DNA of 64,000 nt from Constrictibacter sp. MBR-5 (GCF_040549485.1 NZ_JBEPTK010000005.1:124001-188000), one strand, 5' to 3'; counted from the stretch's first letter, positions 44,305 to 53,496 are shown. The notes: a model not told the origin generated them from the letters alone. Numbers and translations are program-made.

Positions 44305-45369
44305 GTGCGTTTCCCCGTGAGCCTGAAGTCGCCGCTCGCCGTCCTCGCCGTCGCGCTCGGCCTGGCCGCCTGCGCGCCGGTGGTGCAGCCGCCGGGGCCC
44401 GGTCTCGGCGCCGCCGCGGCACCGGCGATCGTCGCCGGAACCGCCCCGACCGAGGTCTTCGTCACCGGCGACGGCATCCACCTGCCGCTGCGCCGCTGGC
44501 TGCCGGACGGGCCGCCGCGCGCGGTCGTCCTCGCCCTGCACGGCTTCGGCGACACGAGCAACGCCTTCGCCATGCCTGCGCCACGCTTCACCGCCGACGG
44601 CGTGGCACTCTACGCCTACGACCAGCGCGGGTTCGGCGGCGCGCCGCACCACGGCCGCTGGCCCGGCGTGGACCGGCTGATCGGCGATGCACGCGACGCC
44701 GTCCGCCTGCTCCGGGCGCGCCATCCCGGCACGCCGCTCTACGTGATGGGCGAGAGCATGGGCGCGACGATCCTGCTCGTCGCGCTGACCGGCGAGGGGG
44801 CACCGGAGGTGGACGGCGCCATCCTGCTCGCCGCGGCGGTGTGGAGCGCCGACCGGATGCCCTGGCTCTACCGTGCGACGCTGTGGTTCGCGGCGCACAC
44901 GATCCCCTGGTATCCGTTGAGCGGACAGGGGCTGAAGATCATCCCGACCGACAATCCCGAGGCCCTGCGCCGGCTGCGCGACGATCCGCAGGTGATCAAG
45001 CAGCCGCGCGTCGACCTCATCGGCGGCCTCGTCGGCGCCATGGGCGTCGGCGTGCGCGACGCGCCGGCCTTCGACGTGCCGGCCCTCATCGCCTATGGCC
45101 TGCGCGACGAGATCATCCGGCCCGACCCGATGCGCGCCACGCTCGACAGCCTGCCGAAGCCGCCGGAGGGCAAGTGGCGGCTCGCGATTTATCCCGAGGG
45201 CTATCACCTGCTGCTGCGCGATCTCCAGGCGAACCGCGTCATCGACGACATCCTCGCCTGGACCAGGGATCGCGATGCGCCGCTTCCGTCCGGTGCCGAC
45301 TGGCAGTCGATGCGGCGTCTTCACGGAGAACCGGTGGAACCCTTTGCACCGTCCGCCGCCTTGCGCTAA
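44305..45369 (+). CDS. Alpha/beta-hydrolase lipoprotein (monoacylglycerol lipase-like)
   Basis: The 354-residue product starts with a lipoprotein signal (VALGLAACAP, cysteine near residue 20), so it is probably membrane-tethered in the periplasm. The hydrolase core shows LALHGFGDTSNAF, YDQRGFGG and the nucleophile elbow VMGESMGAT with its serine near residue 152. The late aspartate is probably in GLRDEII and the histidine in GYHLLL. The family includes lysophospholipases and monoacylglycerol lipases. GTG 44305 was chosen; GTG 44317 is an alternative. It ends 19 bp before tRNA-Arg. Confidence 0.82.
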   Translation: MRFPVSLKSPLAVLAVALGLAACAPVVQPPGPGLGAAAAPAIVAGTAPTEVFVTGDGIHLPLRRWLPDGPPRAVVLALHGFGDTSNAFAMPAPRFTADGVALYAYDQRGFGGAPHHGRWPGVDRLIGDARDAVRLLRARHPGTPLYVMGESMGATILLVALTGEGAPEVDGAILLAAAVWSADRMPWLYRATLWFAAHTIPWYPLSGQGLKIIPTDNPEALRRLRDDPQVIKQPRVDLIGGLVGAMGVGVRDAPAFDVPALIAYGLRDEIIRPDPMRATLDSLPKPPEGKWRLAIYPEGYHLLLRDLQANRVIDDILAWTRDRDAPLPSGADWQSMRRLHGEPVEPFAPSAALR

Positions 45370-45388
45370 GTTCCGCCTCCCACGCGCT

Positions 45389-45464
45389 GCGCCCGTAGCT
45401 CAGTGGATAGAGCGTCGGCCTCCGGAGCCGAAGGTCATAGGTTCGAATCCTATCGGGCGCGCCA
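45389..45464 (+). tRNA. tRNA-Arg (anticodon CCG)
   Basis: A complete cloverleaf can be drawn. The acceptor GCGCCCG (45389-45395) pairs with CGGGCGC (45454-45460). The anticodon stem TCGGC/GCCGA encloses the loop CTCCGGA with anticodon CCG at 45422-45424. The T arm is ATAGG-TTCGAAT-CCTAT, and an encoded CCA lies at 45462-45464. It reads CGG codons. Its 3' end has a degenerate copy about 2.1 kb downstream. Confidence 0.95.
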
Positions 45465-45746
45465 AACTCCTGCCACTCCCGAATGAAGCTGGGCACCGAT
45501 CGGCGGTCCGACCCGGGTGTGTTTCATGCCGCTCTGGAAACTGAAACCGTGGCCGCGTAACTAACGAAGATCGGCCTCCGGCAAATCCGGCGCGGTTCAA
45601 GGTAAAGACGCCAGTACCCGGACCGGTTTCGATGACGGAGCCGAAGTTCCGTCAAGTTTCTTGCGTGATCAATCGTCCAAGAGAATGCCCGGACGGTACA
45701 ATCAAGCGACGCGAAGCGGCTTTGGATGCGCATCTGGAATTCATGG

Positions 45747-46727
45747 TCAGTGAGCTCTCGCGCGCATTTCCTCGACGCCTTGCTCCCAGGTGACGACTGG
45801 AGCATATCCCAGTTCATCGCGGGCACGGCGATCGGACATGGTGAAGTCGTAGCCGACCAGTCGCAGCATCTGGCGCGTCAGCGGCGGCTCCCCCTTTAGG
45901 CGGAAGCTGCGCCATGCCGCTTCCATGACGGTCGCCAGGAACCAGGCGACGCCGAGGGGGGCAGACCTGTTGCCTGGATCAACGCCCTGTGTGGCAAGCA
46001 AGGTCCCCATGACCTCCCGCAGGCTTCGGTCCCTGCCGTCGGTCACGAAATAGGCGCGACCGCCGGCCGAGCTTTCGGCCGCGAGCACGGCGGCATGGCA
46101 CACGTTCTCGACATGCGCGGTGGACATCAGGCTCTTGCCGCCGCCCGGCCACCTGAACCTCCCAGCATTCACATTCTGGATTGTCTCCCGGATCATGGGC
46201 ATACCTGCGCCCCAGATCATCGGAGGAAGGATGATCGCCGTGCGCATGCCTCTAGGATCGTCAGCCGCGAGTACCAGTTGCTGCGCGCGTCCCTTGGAGG
46301 CGGTGTAGGGTGCCCATTTCGGGAATGTCTGCGGGGCGTCTTCAGTAACACCGAGCATTGGTTTGCCTTCGCCCATGACGACGGCACCCGCGCCGATCTG
46401 AACGAAACGCTTGACCCCCTGCGCCTTTGCCGACGCCAGCACATTGCGGGTTCCGTCGACATTCGCCCCCTCGAACGCTTCTGCCGATCCCCAAAGCTTG
46501 AACATGGCTGCGGCGTGGAACACCACCTCGGCGTCACCGATCCCACGTGACAGCGCCTCGACGCTGTCGAGGTCGCCCGGCACCGGCACGGCACCCAGTG
46601 CTATCAGCTTTGCCGCATCACCGGGCGACCGGTATAGGGCACGGACCTGCCAGCCTCTGTTCACGAGCATCTTAATCAGTCGGCCACCGAGAAAGCCGGT
46701 GCCACCTGTCACGAAGGCCTTGGTCAT
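45747..46727 (-). CDS. NAD-dependent epimerase/dehydratase-family protein
   Basis: The 326-residue extended SDR has the nucleotide motif FVTGGTGFLGGRLIKML at the N-terminus, VFHAAAMFKLWG near residue 71, and the YTASKGRAQQLV stretch with the YxxxK pair near residue 148. A nucleotide sugar, flavonoid-like ketone or sterol are all possible substrates. ATG 46727 is preceded by AGAGGTGG; an ATG six codons upstream is less likely. It is divergent from a TetR gene with a palindromic operator between, so the regulator probably controls it. Base use differs from the surrounding genome. Confidence 0.82.
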   Translation of the reverse strand: MTKAFVTGGTGFLGGRLIKMLVNRGWQVRALYRSPGDAAKLIALGAVPVPGDLDSVEALSRGIGDAEVVFHAAAMFKLWGSAEAFEGANVDGTRNVLASAKAQGVKRFVQIGAGAVVMGEGKPMLGVTEDAPQTFPKWAPYTASKGRAQQLVLAADDPRGMRTAIILPPMIWGAGMPMIRETIQNVNAGRFRWPGGGKSLMSTAHVENVCHAAVLAAESSAGGRAYFVTDGRDRSLREVMGTLLATQGVDPGNRSAPLGVAWFLATVMEAAWRSFRLKGEPPLTRQMLRLVGYDFTMSDRRARDELGYAPVVTWEQGVEEMRARAH

Positions 46728-46756
46728 TTCGCCACCTCTGTGCATGCGCCGTCCTT

Positions 46757-46788
46757 ACAAATTACATATTAGGTAATTTGTAATTTGT
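46757..46788. promoter_or_regulatory. Palindromic operator between the epimerase and TetR genes
   Basis: ACAAATTAC (46757-46765) and GTAATTTGT (46773-46781) are exact inverted repeats separated by 7 bp. A third half-element, AATTTGT, follows at 46782-46788. The symmetry and AT-richness within a GC-rich genome are typical of a TetR-family operator controlling both directions. Confidence 0.65.
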
Positions 46789-46822
46789 CGACAAGGGATC
46801 GGTGTGCGCTTATTTTTTCGCC

Positions 46823-47464
46823 ATGTCAGAAAAGCAGAACGTCATCTCGCCTACGGCAATCCTCGATGCTGCGACGGCGCTCGTCCGTCGACTGGGCGAA
46901 GGCAAGACGAATATGGTGGATATCGGCAGAGCGCTCGGGGTCAGCCACGCTGCGCTCTATCGGTTCTTTCCCTCCAAGGCCGCGGTTATGGACGCCATCG
47001 TTCAAGAGGCCATGGACGAAGAGGAGGAACTTGCCGGGAAGTGGTTGGACGCGGAGGGAACGGCTGCCGAACGCCTGCTGCTTATGGTTCTCGACATCCA
47101 CCATCGCAAACGTGCGCGATTCACAGGCGACAGGGAGATCCATGATCTGTATCGGCGTATCCTGGTCGAGCGGCAGGACATGATCGTCGCTTACTCGCAG
47201 CGCATGACACGGTTGATCCAGACGCTGATCGCTCAGGCTGTTGACCGGGGAGAGTGGCACGTCAGCGACGTGGCCCAGGCGGCAAGCGTAGTGCGCGACG
47301 CGGTCACGGCCTTCATTCATCCCCAACTGCTTGCGCAGGCCATCGAAGCAAACGCACCTGTCGAGGATCAACTCTGCGCCACGGTGGCAACCCTCACCCG
47401 AGCCTTTGAGGCTGGTGTTGACTACAGCCGCACCCGTTCGTTGGTGAGTCGTTCGAGACCTTGA
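46823..47464 (+). CDS. TetR/AcrR-family transcriptional regulator
   Basis: The 213-residue protein has an N-terminal helix-turn-helix: ILDAATALVRRLGEG, then MVDIGRALGVSHAALYRFFPSKAAVMDAI, the classic TetR DNA-binding pattern. A helical ligand domain of the usual size follows (RLIQTLIAQAVDRGEWHVSD). ATG 46823 was chosen; GTG 46802, preceded by AAGGG at a short distance, would add seven residues. It is divergent from the epimerase and probably represses both genes until an unknown ligand binds. Confidence 0.88.
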   Translation: MSEKQNVISPTAILDAATALVRRLGEGKTNMVDIGRALGVSHAALYRFFPSKAAVMDAIVQEAMDEEEELAGKWLDAEGTAAERLLLMVLDIHHRKRARFTGDREIHDLYRRILVERQDMIVAYSQRMTRLIQTLIAQAVDRGEWHVSDVAQAASVVRDAVTAFIHPQLLAQAIEANAPVEDQLCATVATLTRAFEAGVDYSRTRSLVSRSRP

Positions 47465-47549
47465 TCTGGGATCGGAGCCGGAGTGCTCCGAATGCGATAG
47501 GTCCTTCAGCCGAAGTTACATAGATAAAACAATAACATAGGAGTTCCCA

Positions 47550-47572
47550 GTTTCATCCTCTCCGGCGCGCCA
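47550..47572 (+). repeat. Degenerate copy of the tRNA-Arg 3' end
   Basis: The stretch GTTTCATCC...GGCGCGCCA aligns with the T-arm and acceptor end of the tRNA at 45441-45464 with about four differences and one gap. It marks the far edge of the low-GC islet. Confidence 0.4.
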
Positions 47573-47613
47573 CCAATCCCAATCACCTTGCCGCCGAGCT
47601 TCACTCCTGGGAC

Positions 47614-48081
47614 TCAGATGATCCCCGCGTCCAGGCTGGCGGCGATCGTGGCGCCGAACTCTTCGCACAGTTCGACGAAGGCCTGCTGGAAATCGCCGCG
47701 GCAGACGAGCGGATCGCGGACGGCGCGCCAGCGCAGGCCGGTGACGATCGTCTCCACGGCGCGGCGGGTGCCCGTGCCGTCGTGGCCGGCGCGGATGAGC
47801 AGGGCGTAGGGCAGCCCCTGGGTGTGTTCCAGGCAGGGATAGTAGGTGCGGTCGAAGAAGTCCTTCATCCCGCCGCTCATGTAGCCGAGATTCTCGGTGG
47901 TGAAGAGGATCACCGCCTGGGCCGCCATCACGTCGTCCGGGCCGGCGTCGAGGGCGGCGCGGGCGACGATCTCGACCTCGTCGAGCTCCAGCTGTTCGGC
48001 CCCGCGAATCACGGCGTCGCGCAGCAGCCGCGTGTTGGGCGAGGGCGCGTGGGCGACGATGAGCAGGCGTTTCTTCGTCAT
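47614..48081 (-). CDS. Flavodoxin-fold/NAD(P)H oxidoreductase-like protein
   Basis: The 155-residue protein opens with the flavodoxin-like strand and loop RLLIVAHAPSPNTRLLRDAV. It continues with AVILFTTENLGYMSGGMKDFFDR, the FMN/aromatic loop region of the NADPH-dependent FMN reductase superfamily, and ends with a short helix. It should bind FMN and reduce a small acceptor or flavin. It is 34 bp downstream of the DHA2-type exporter gene in the same direction and may form a unit with it. Confidence 0.8.
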   Translation of the reverse strand: MTKKRLLIVAHAPSPNTRLLRDAVIRGAEQLELDEVEIVARAALDAGPDDVMAAQAVILFTTENLGYMSGGMKDFFDRTYYPCLEHTQGLPYALLIRAGHDGTGTRRAVETIVTGLRWRAVRDPLVCRGDFQQAFVELCEEFGATIAASLDAGII

Positions 48082-48115
48082 GGTCCCGATGACATTGGGT
48101 CGACCGCCGCGAGGG

Positions 48116-49498
48116 TCAAACGCGCGCGGCTCCGGTCCGGTGCCGACGGGCGATCAGCATCGCGGTGATCGCGGCTGCGAGCAGCGAGGCGGCGAGCAGC
48201 GTGCCGCGGAACGCACCCAGGAAGCTCGCGGCCGCATCCCGCCCCTCGGCGAGCGACGACGCCTGGAGCTCGCCGAACAGCAGCGACAGCAGCGCGGCAC
48301 CGCCGACGACGCCGACCGTGCGGGTCAGCATCGCGAGGCTGCCGGCGACGCCGCGGTCGGCGGCCGGCATGGCGCCGGTCACCATGTCGAGATTGGCGAC
48401 CTGGAACAGGCCGGCACCGAAGCCCTGGACGAACAGCGCGGGCGCCAGCAACGCCACGACCGGCGCGCCGTCCCAGCGCGAGACGGCGAACAGGCCGGCC
48501 GCGACGAGTGCGGCCGCGCCGATCGCCACGACCTGCGGCGAGAACCGCGCGACGGCGCGCCCGGCGATCGGCGAGGCCACGACCATGCCGATTGGCCCGG
48601 AGGCGAGGACGATGCCGCCGAGGATGGTGGAGAGCCCGGCGACCGCCGTCAGATAGAACGGCACCAGCAGCATGACCGAGAAGATGGCGATGTTGATCAA
48701 CGCGTTCGCGGCGTTGACCAGCAGGAAGCCGCCGCGCCGGAACAGCGACAGGTCGATCAGCGGCGACGCGCAGCGGCGCTCCCAGGCGAGGAACCCGGCG
48801 AGGCCCGCAGCGGCCGCGAGCGCCAGGGCCACAGCCGAGGATGCACCTCCGGCGCCGATCCGCGTCAGCGCCAGGACGAGCGTCGCCAGCGTGAAGGCGA
48901 GCAGGCCGGCGCCCAACGCGTCGAACCCGTGCGTGCCCGCCCGCGGCGCACGCACCGGCAGGCCGTGCAGGCACAGGAGGGCGAGGGCGGCGAGCGGGGC
49001 TCGGAACCAGTAAACGGCGCGCCAGCCCCATTCGTCGACCAGCACGCCGCCGAGCAGCGGCCCCAGCGCCGAGCCCAGCGCGAAGATCATCGCATAGAGG
49101 CCGAGGACGGCGCTGCGCCGGCTCTCCGGATAGAGGCTGGTCATCAGCGCCGGCCCGCAGCTCAGGATCAGCGCCGCTCCGATGCCCTGCAGCACGCGCG
49201 CGCCGAGCAGCAGGCCGAAGTCCGGCGCCGCGGCGCAGGCCGCAAAGGCGAGGGTGCTGCAGGCCAGCCCGACCCTGAAGACCAGCGCATAGGCGAACAG
49301 GTCGCCGATCCGGCCGAAGGCCAGCATCAGCGCCGCATGGGTCAGCACGTAGCAGATGACGATCCACTGGATCGTCGGGATCGGCAGGGCGAAGCTGGCG
49401 ACGATGTCGGGGAAGGCGATGTTGACGGACGAATCGAGCGGCACGGTCATGGTGCCGAGGCCGATCAGCGCGACCTGAGCCGTCCGCAATCCCGACAC
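48116..49498 (-). CDS. DHA2-type MFS exporter
   Basis: The 460-residue protein has about fourteen hydrophobic segments, as in the DHA2 drug:proton antiporters (EmrB/QacA group). Family motifs are visible: VPLDSSVNIAFPDI in helix 1, QWIVICYVLTHAALML, and GRIGDLFAYALVF for motif A, followed by GARVLQGIGAALI (motif B region). GTG 49498 was chosen so that helix 1 is complete; ATG 49450 would cut it. The start lies 36 bp after the ThDP-enzyme stop, so the two may be co-transcribed. The substrate is unknown. Confidence 0.85.
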   Translation of the reverse strand: MSGLRTAQVALIGLGTMTVPLDSSVNIAFPDIVASFALPIPTIQWIVICYVLTHAALMLAFGRIGDLFAYALVFRVGLACSTLAFAACAAAPDFGLLLGARVLQGIGAALILSCGPALMTSLYPESRRSAVLGLYAMIFALGSALGPLLGGVLVDEWGWRAVYWFRAPLAALALLCLHGLPVRAPRAGTHGFDALGAGLLAFTLATLVLALTRIGAGGASSAVALALAAAAGLAGFLAWERRCASPLIDLSLFRRGGFLLVNAANALINIAIFSVMLLVPFYLTAVAGLSTILGGIVLASGPIGMVVASPIAGRAVARFSPQVVAIGAAALVAAGLFAVSRWDGAPVVALLAPALFVQGFGAGLFQVANLDMVTGAMPAADRGVAGSLAMLTRTVGVVGGAALLSLLFGELQASSLAEGRDAAASFLGAFRGTLLAASLLAAAITAMLIARRHRTGAARV

Positions 49499-49533
49499 GG
49501 CGCCCGCAGCGCGCCCGTCTTCCGCGCCGGCCG

Positions 49534-51210
49534 TCAGACCTGGCCTTCCACCATCACCTCGATCAGCACGGGCTCGCTGCCCGCCATCGCCTCGGCGAAG
49601 CGCGTCTCGAAGTCGGCGCCGTTGTCGACCCGGTGCGCCTTCAGGCCGAAGCCTTCGGCGAGGCGGGTCGCGTCGATCGGGGGGTCCTTGAAGTCCATGC
49701 CGATGAAGGTGTCGTTGCCGTGCCACGCCTTCAGGCGCTGCTTGATGATGCGGTAGCCGCCATTGTTGCAGAGCACGAAGACGACCGGCAGCTTCCGGCT
49801 GGCCGCACTCCACAGCGCCTGGATGCTGTACATGGCGCTGCCGTCGCCGATCACGGCGACGACCCGCCGCTCCGGCTGGGCGATCTGCGCGCCGACCGCC
49901 GCCGCGATGCCCCAGCCGATGCCGCCGCTGACGTTGCCGAGGTAGGAGTAGCGGTCCTTGTACGGCAGGTATGTGTTGAGCGCCGCCGCCGTGGTGATGC
50001 CCTCGTCGACGACCACCACGTCGTCCGGCAGCATCGCGCAGAGCGACATCATCAGCCAGTCGGCGCTCATCGGCGTCTGGCCGGCCTTGGCCTTCGCCGC
50101 CTCGATGCGCTTCGCCTTCGTCGCGGTCCAGTTGCGGTCGGCGAGTGCGGCCACGGTCGCGGCGTTGCGCTTCGCGCGCGCCTCGCCGCCCATCTCGGCC
50201 AGCAGCGGCGTCAGGACCTTCAGTGTCTCCTTCACGTCGGCGCGCACCGCCATGGCGGCGGCGTAGTTCTTCCCCATCTCCCAGTCGCGCTGGCCGATCT
50301 GGATGACCTTCATGTGCGGCGGCAGCGGGTCGACCTCGCTGTAGATCGACATGCGCAGAACGTCCGAGCCGACGCAGATCAGGGTGTCGTACGGTTCGAG
50401 CAGGGCGCGGACCTGCTTCTGGTCGCGCGACGGCTGGCCGAGGAACAGCGGATGCTCGGACGGGAAATGCGCGCCCGTCACCACGGTCTGCTGATAGACC
50501 GGCGCGCCCAGGGCGTCGGCGAAGGCGCCGGCCTCGTCGAAGGCGTCGCTGGTGACGATCTCGTGGCCGGCAATGATCAGCGGCTTCTCCGCCGCCAGCA
50601 GCATTTCGGCGAGCGCCCGCAGCGTCTCGTCGGAGGGCCGTGCCTTCGTGTCGACGCGCGTCGCCTCGCCGATCTCGATCGCGCCGAAATCGTTCAGGAT
50701 GTCGCCGGGCAGCGAGATGAAGACGGGCCCGGTCGGCTCGGTCATCGCCACCTTCGCGGCGCGGTGCATGGTGCGAGGAAGGTCGGCGAGCCGCGTCACC
50801 TCGGTCGCCCACTTCACGACAGGGCTCGCGATCGGCACCAGCGGCGCATAGAGCAGCGGTTCGGTGAGGCCGTGGCCCTGTTCCTGCTGACCGGCCGTGA
50901 CGATCAGCGGCGTGCCGGAAACGTAGGCGGTGTAGAGCGTGCCCATGGCGTTGCCCAAGCCAGGCGCCACATGGACGTTGCACGCCGCCAGCTTGCCCGA
51001 CGCGCGGACATAGCCGTCCGCCATCGCGATCACGACCGATTCCTGCAGGCCGAGCGTGTAGCCCATGTCCGGATAGTCGGTGAGCGCATGCATCACCGGC
51101 AGTTCGGTAGTGCCGGGATTGCCGAACATCTCCGTCACGCCCTCGCTGCGCAGGAGTTCGATGAAGGCGTTGCGGCCGCTGATCCGGTTGGTCGGGCTAC
51201 TGTCGGGCAT
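49534..51210 (-). CDS. Thiamine-diphosphate enzyme, benzoylformate-decarboxylase-like
   Basis: The 558-residue protein has all three ThDP-enzyme domains. The N-terminal Pyr domain shows FGNPGTTELPVMHAL, the cofactor glutamate in GLQESVVIAMADGY, and NVHVAPGLGNAMGTL, where benzoylformate decarboxylase has NLHSAAGTGNAMG. The C-terminal PP domain shows GDGSAM and, about 25 residues later, NNGGYRI. A catalytic serine of benzoylformate decarboxylase (FGNPGSNELP) reads threonine here. It may decarboxylate an aromatic or other 2-oxoacid. ATG 51210 follows a purine-rich site. The 291 bp upstream hold nothing recognisable. Confidence 0.85.
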   Translation of the reverse strand: MPDSSPTNRISGRNAFIELLRSEGVTEMFGNPGTTELPVMHALTDYPDMGYTLGLQESVVIAMADGYVRASGKLAACNVHVAPGLGNAMGTLYTAYVSGTPLIVTAGQQEQGHGLTEPLLYAPLVPIASPVVKWATEVTRLADLPRTMHRAAKVAMTEPTGPVFISLPGDILNDFGAIEIGEATRVDTKARPSDETLRALAEMLLAAEKPLIIAGHEIVTSDAFDEAGAFADALGAPVYQQTVVTGAHFPSEHPLFLGQPSRDQKQVRALLEPYDTLICVGSDVLRMSIYSEVDPLPPHMKVIQIGQRDWEMGKNYAAAMAVRADVKETLKVLTPLLAEMGGEARAKRNAATVAALADRNWTATKAKRIEAAKAKAGQTPMSADWLMMSLCAMLPDDVVVVDEGITTAAALNTYLPYKDRYSYLGNVSGGIGWGIAAAVGAQIAQPERRVVAVIGDGSAMYSIQALWSAASRKLPVVFVLCNNGGYRIIKQRLKAWHGNDTFIGMDFKDPPIDATRLAEGFGLKAHRVDNGADFETRFAEAMAGSEPVLIEVMVEGQV

Positions 51211-51501
51211 GTCCTGTCTTTTCTCGCTTCGGCGGGAGGGCGCAGTCTCGCCCCCGGCGGAGATGCGCGCAAGTAGCCGGCGGCGGACGTGGAGCGTCGT
51301 CCAGCCAGGCGCAGGATCGCCGGCCCAGCCTATGGCAAGGCGGTATGCCTGCTGACTATGGACGCGCCCGATCCTTTTGCCGAATTCCACCGAACAAGCT
51401 GAGGCTGCATCGATAACATACCAGAGGTTGTATTTTGTTCTTCAGCCGAAACCGTCGCTCTTGTCCGATGCCTTTCGCAAGGCTGGCATCTGCCGCCTCT
51501 G

Positions 51502-53496
51502 TCAGGTGGCGCTGATCGCCACCAACTCCACACCTTCTTCGACCATGTCGCCGACCTGGAACGCGATCCGCTCCACCGTGCCGTCGCCCGGCGCCGCGAT
51601 CGTGTGTTCCATCTTCATCGCCTCCAGCACGATCAGCGGAGTGCCGCGCCGTACGGTGTCCCCGGCCTTGGCCAGGACGCGCACGATCTTGCCCGGCATC
51701 GGCGACGTCAGCTTGCCGCCGCCGGTGTCCTGCGCCGCGGCTGCGGCGGGGTCGTGGCGCAGCAGCCGGTGCGCGCGGCCGCCATCCATGACGATGACCG
51801 TGTCGCCGTCGGCGATGACGGCCGCGCGGATGCGCCGTCCGCCGAGGTCGGCGGCAAGCGTGCCGTCCGCCTCCGCCTCCGCCGACGCATCCATCTCGCC
51901 GCCCGGCAGCGTCAGTCGCCAGCCGGCGCCGCGATGGCGCACGGCGATTTCGACCGGCGCATCGCCGTCCCGGAAGCGCACGGTCTCGACCGCCTCGCCG
52001 TTCAGCCGCCAGCCGTTGGTCAGATTCCAGGGCGACCAGGGGTCGGCGCTGCGCGCCGCCGCCGCGGCGACTGCGGCGCGCCGCTCGATCAGGACCTGAC
52101 AGGCCGCCAGGGCCAGGACGCGGTCGCTCGCGGGCTGGCTCGACGGCAGCAGGTCGCCGGCATGGCGGTCGATGAAGCCCGTGTCGACCTCGCCCGCCGC
52201 GAACGCCGGGTGGGCGGCGATCTCCAGCAGATACTGCCGGTTGGTGTTGACGCCGCCGATGACGGTCGCCGCCAGCGCCTTCGTCAGGCGGCGCACCGCG
52301 GCCGGCCGGTCATGGTCCCAGACGATGAGCTTGGCGATCATCGGGTCGTAATGGACGCTGATCGCGTCGCCCTCGCGCACGCCGGTATCGACGCGCACAT
52401 GCGGGCCTTCGGCCGGCATGGTCAGCCTGTTCAGGGTGCCGGTCTGGGGCAGGAAGCCGCGGCCGGGATCCTCGGCATAGAGCCGGACCTCGATGGCGTG
52501 GCCGTCCTGGCGCACATCGTCCTGACGCAGCGGCAGCGGCTCGCCCGAGGCGACCCGCAGCTGCCACTCGACGAGGTCGAGGCCGGTCACCAGTTCGGTC
52601 ACCGGGTGCTCCACCTGGAGCCGGGTGTTCATCTCGATGAAGTAGAAGCCGCCGTCCTGGCCGAGCAGGAATTCGACGGTGCCGGCCCCGGAATAGTCGA
52701 TCGCCTTGGCGGCCGCCACGGCCGCCGCGCCCATCGCCCGTCGCGTCGCGTCGGGCAGGCCGGGCGCCGGCGACTCCTCGAAGACCTTCTGGTGCCGGCG
52801 CTGGATGGAGCAGTCGCGCTCGAACAGGTGGATGGCGTTGCCGTGGCTGTCGCCGAAGACCTGCACCTCCACATGGCGCGGGCGCTGCAGGTACTTCTCG
52901 ATCAGCACGGTGTCGTCGCCGAAGGCGGCCTTCGCCTCGCGCTTCGCGGCGGCCACCGCCGCCTCGAACTGATCGGCGCGTTCGACGACCCGCATGCCGC
53001 GCCCGCCGCCGCCGGCCGAGGCCTTCACGAGGACGGGATAGCCGATCCCGTCGGCCGCCCGCTGCAGGACGGCCGGATCCTGGTCGGCGCCGTGATAGCC
53101 GGGGACCAGGGGCACGCCGGCCGTGCGCATGATCTCCTTGCTGGCGCTCTTCGACCCCATGGCGCGGATCGCGTCCGGCGACGGCCCGACGAAGACCAGC
53201 CCGTCGTCGCGGCAGGCCTGGGCGAAGTCGGCGTTCTCCGACAGGAAGCCGTAGCCCGGATGCACCGCCGCAGCGCCCGTCTCGCGCGCCGCCTTCAGGA
53301 TCGCGCCGATGTTCAGGTAGCTCTCGCGCGCCGACGCCGGGCCGATGACCACCGCCTCGTCGGCGAGCCGCGCGTGCAGGGCGTTGCGGTCGACCTCGGA
53401 GCAGACGGCCACGGTGCGCACGCCCATCCGCCGCGCCGTGCGGACGATGCGGCAGGCGATCTCGCCGCGGTTGGCGATCAGGAGCGATTCGATCAT
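51502..53496 (-). CDS. Acyl-CoA carboxylase alpha subunit (biotin carboxylase plus biotin carrier)
   Basis: The 664-residue protein joins a biotin carboxylase with a C-terminal biotinyl domain, as in methylcrotonyl-CoA and propionyl/acetyl-CoA carboxylase alpha chains. Motifs in order are NRGEIACRIVRTAR at the start, the ATP loop SAGGGGRGM, KYLQRPRHVEVQVFGD, EMNTRLQVEHPVTE, and the biotinylation site EAMKMEH near residue 627. It starts 70 bp after the CoA-transferase stop in the same direction. The partner beta subunit is 5 kb away, beyond two TPR genes on the other strand. Methylcrotonyl-CoA is favoured because the beta subunit is of that type. Confidence 0.9.
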   Translation of the reverse strand: MIESLLIANRGEIACRIVRTARRMGVRTVAVCSEVDRNALHARLADEAVVIGPASARESYLNIGAILKAARETGAAAVHPGYGFLSENADFAQACRDDGLVFVGPSPDAIRAMGSKSASKEIMRTAGVPLVPGYHGADQDPAVLQRAADGIGYPVLVKASAGGGGRGMRVVERADQFEAAVAAAKREAKAAFGDDTVLIEKYLQRPRHVEVQVFGDSHGNAIHLFERDCSIQRRHQKVFEESPAPGLPDATRRAMGAAAVAAAKAIDYSGAGTVEFLLGQDGGFYFIEMNTRLQVEHPVTELVTGLDLVEWQLRVASGEPLPLRQDDVRQDGHAIEVRLYAEDPGRGFLPQTGTLNRLTMPAEGPHVRVDTGVREGDAISVHYDPMIAKLIVWDHDRPAAVRRLTKALAATVIGGVNTNRQYLLEIAAHPAFAAGEVDTGFIDRHAGDLLPSSQPASDRVLALAACQVLIERRAAVAAAAARSADPWSPWNLTNGWRLNGEAVETVRFRDGDAPVEIAVRHRGAGWRLTLPGGEMDASAEAEADGTLAADLGGRRIRAAVIADGDTVIVMDGGRAHRLLRHDPAAAAAQDTGGGKLTSPMPGKIVRVLAKAGDTVRRGTPLIVLEAMKMEHTIAAPGDGTVERIAFQVGDMVEEGVELVAISAT

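Larger units (their letters stand above)
45465..47572. mobile_element. Putative tRNA-associated genomic islet without integrase
   Basis: Between tRNA-Arg and position 47572 the sequence is visibly less GC-rich, with AT-rich patches at 46754-46790 and 47519-47540. The islet carries only an epimerase gene and a TetR gene. At 47550-47572 a stretch matches the tRNA 3' end in about 20 of 24 positions, ending in GGCGCGCCA, as an attR-like copy would. No recombinase is present. Sequence 45465-45746 holds no convincing gene. Confidence 0.4.

Noticed and set aside
45524-45826. A 100-codon frame after tRNA-Arg as a possible integrase remnant
   Set aside because: No tyrosine-recombinase motif can be seen, and it overlaps the epimerase end.
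48116-50983. A 955-codon frame apparently fusing the exporter to upstream sequence
   Set aside because: Only the last 460 codons are exporter sequence; the remainder is a shadow of the ThDP enzyme in another frame.
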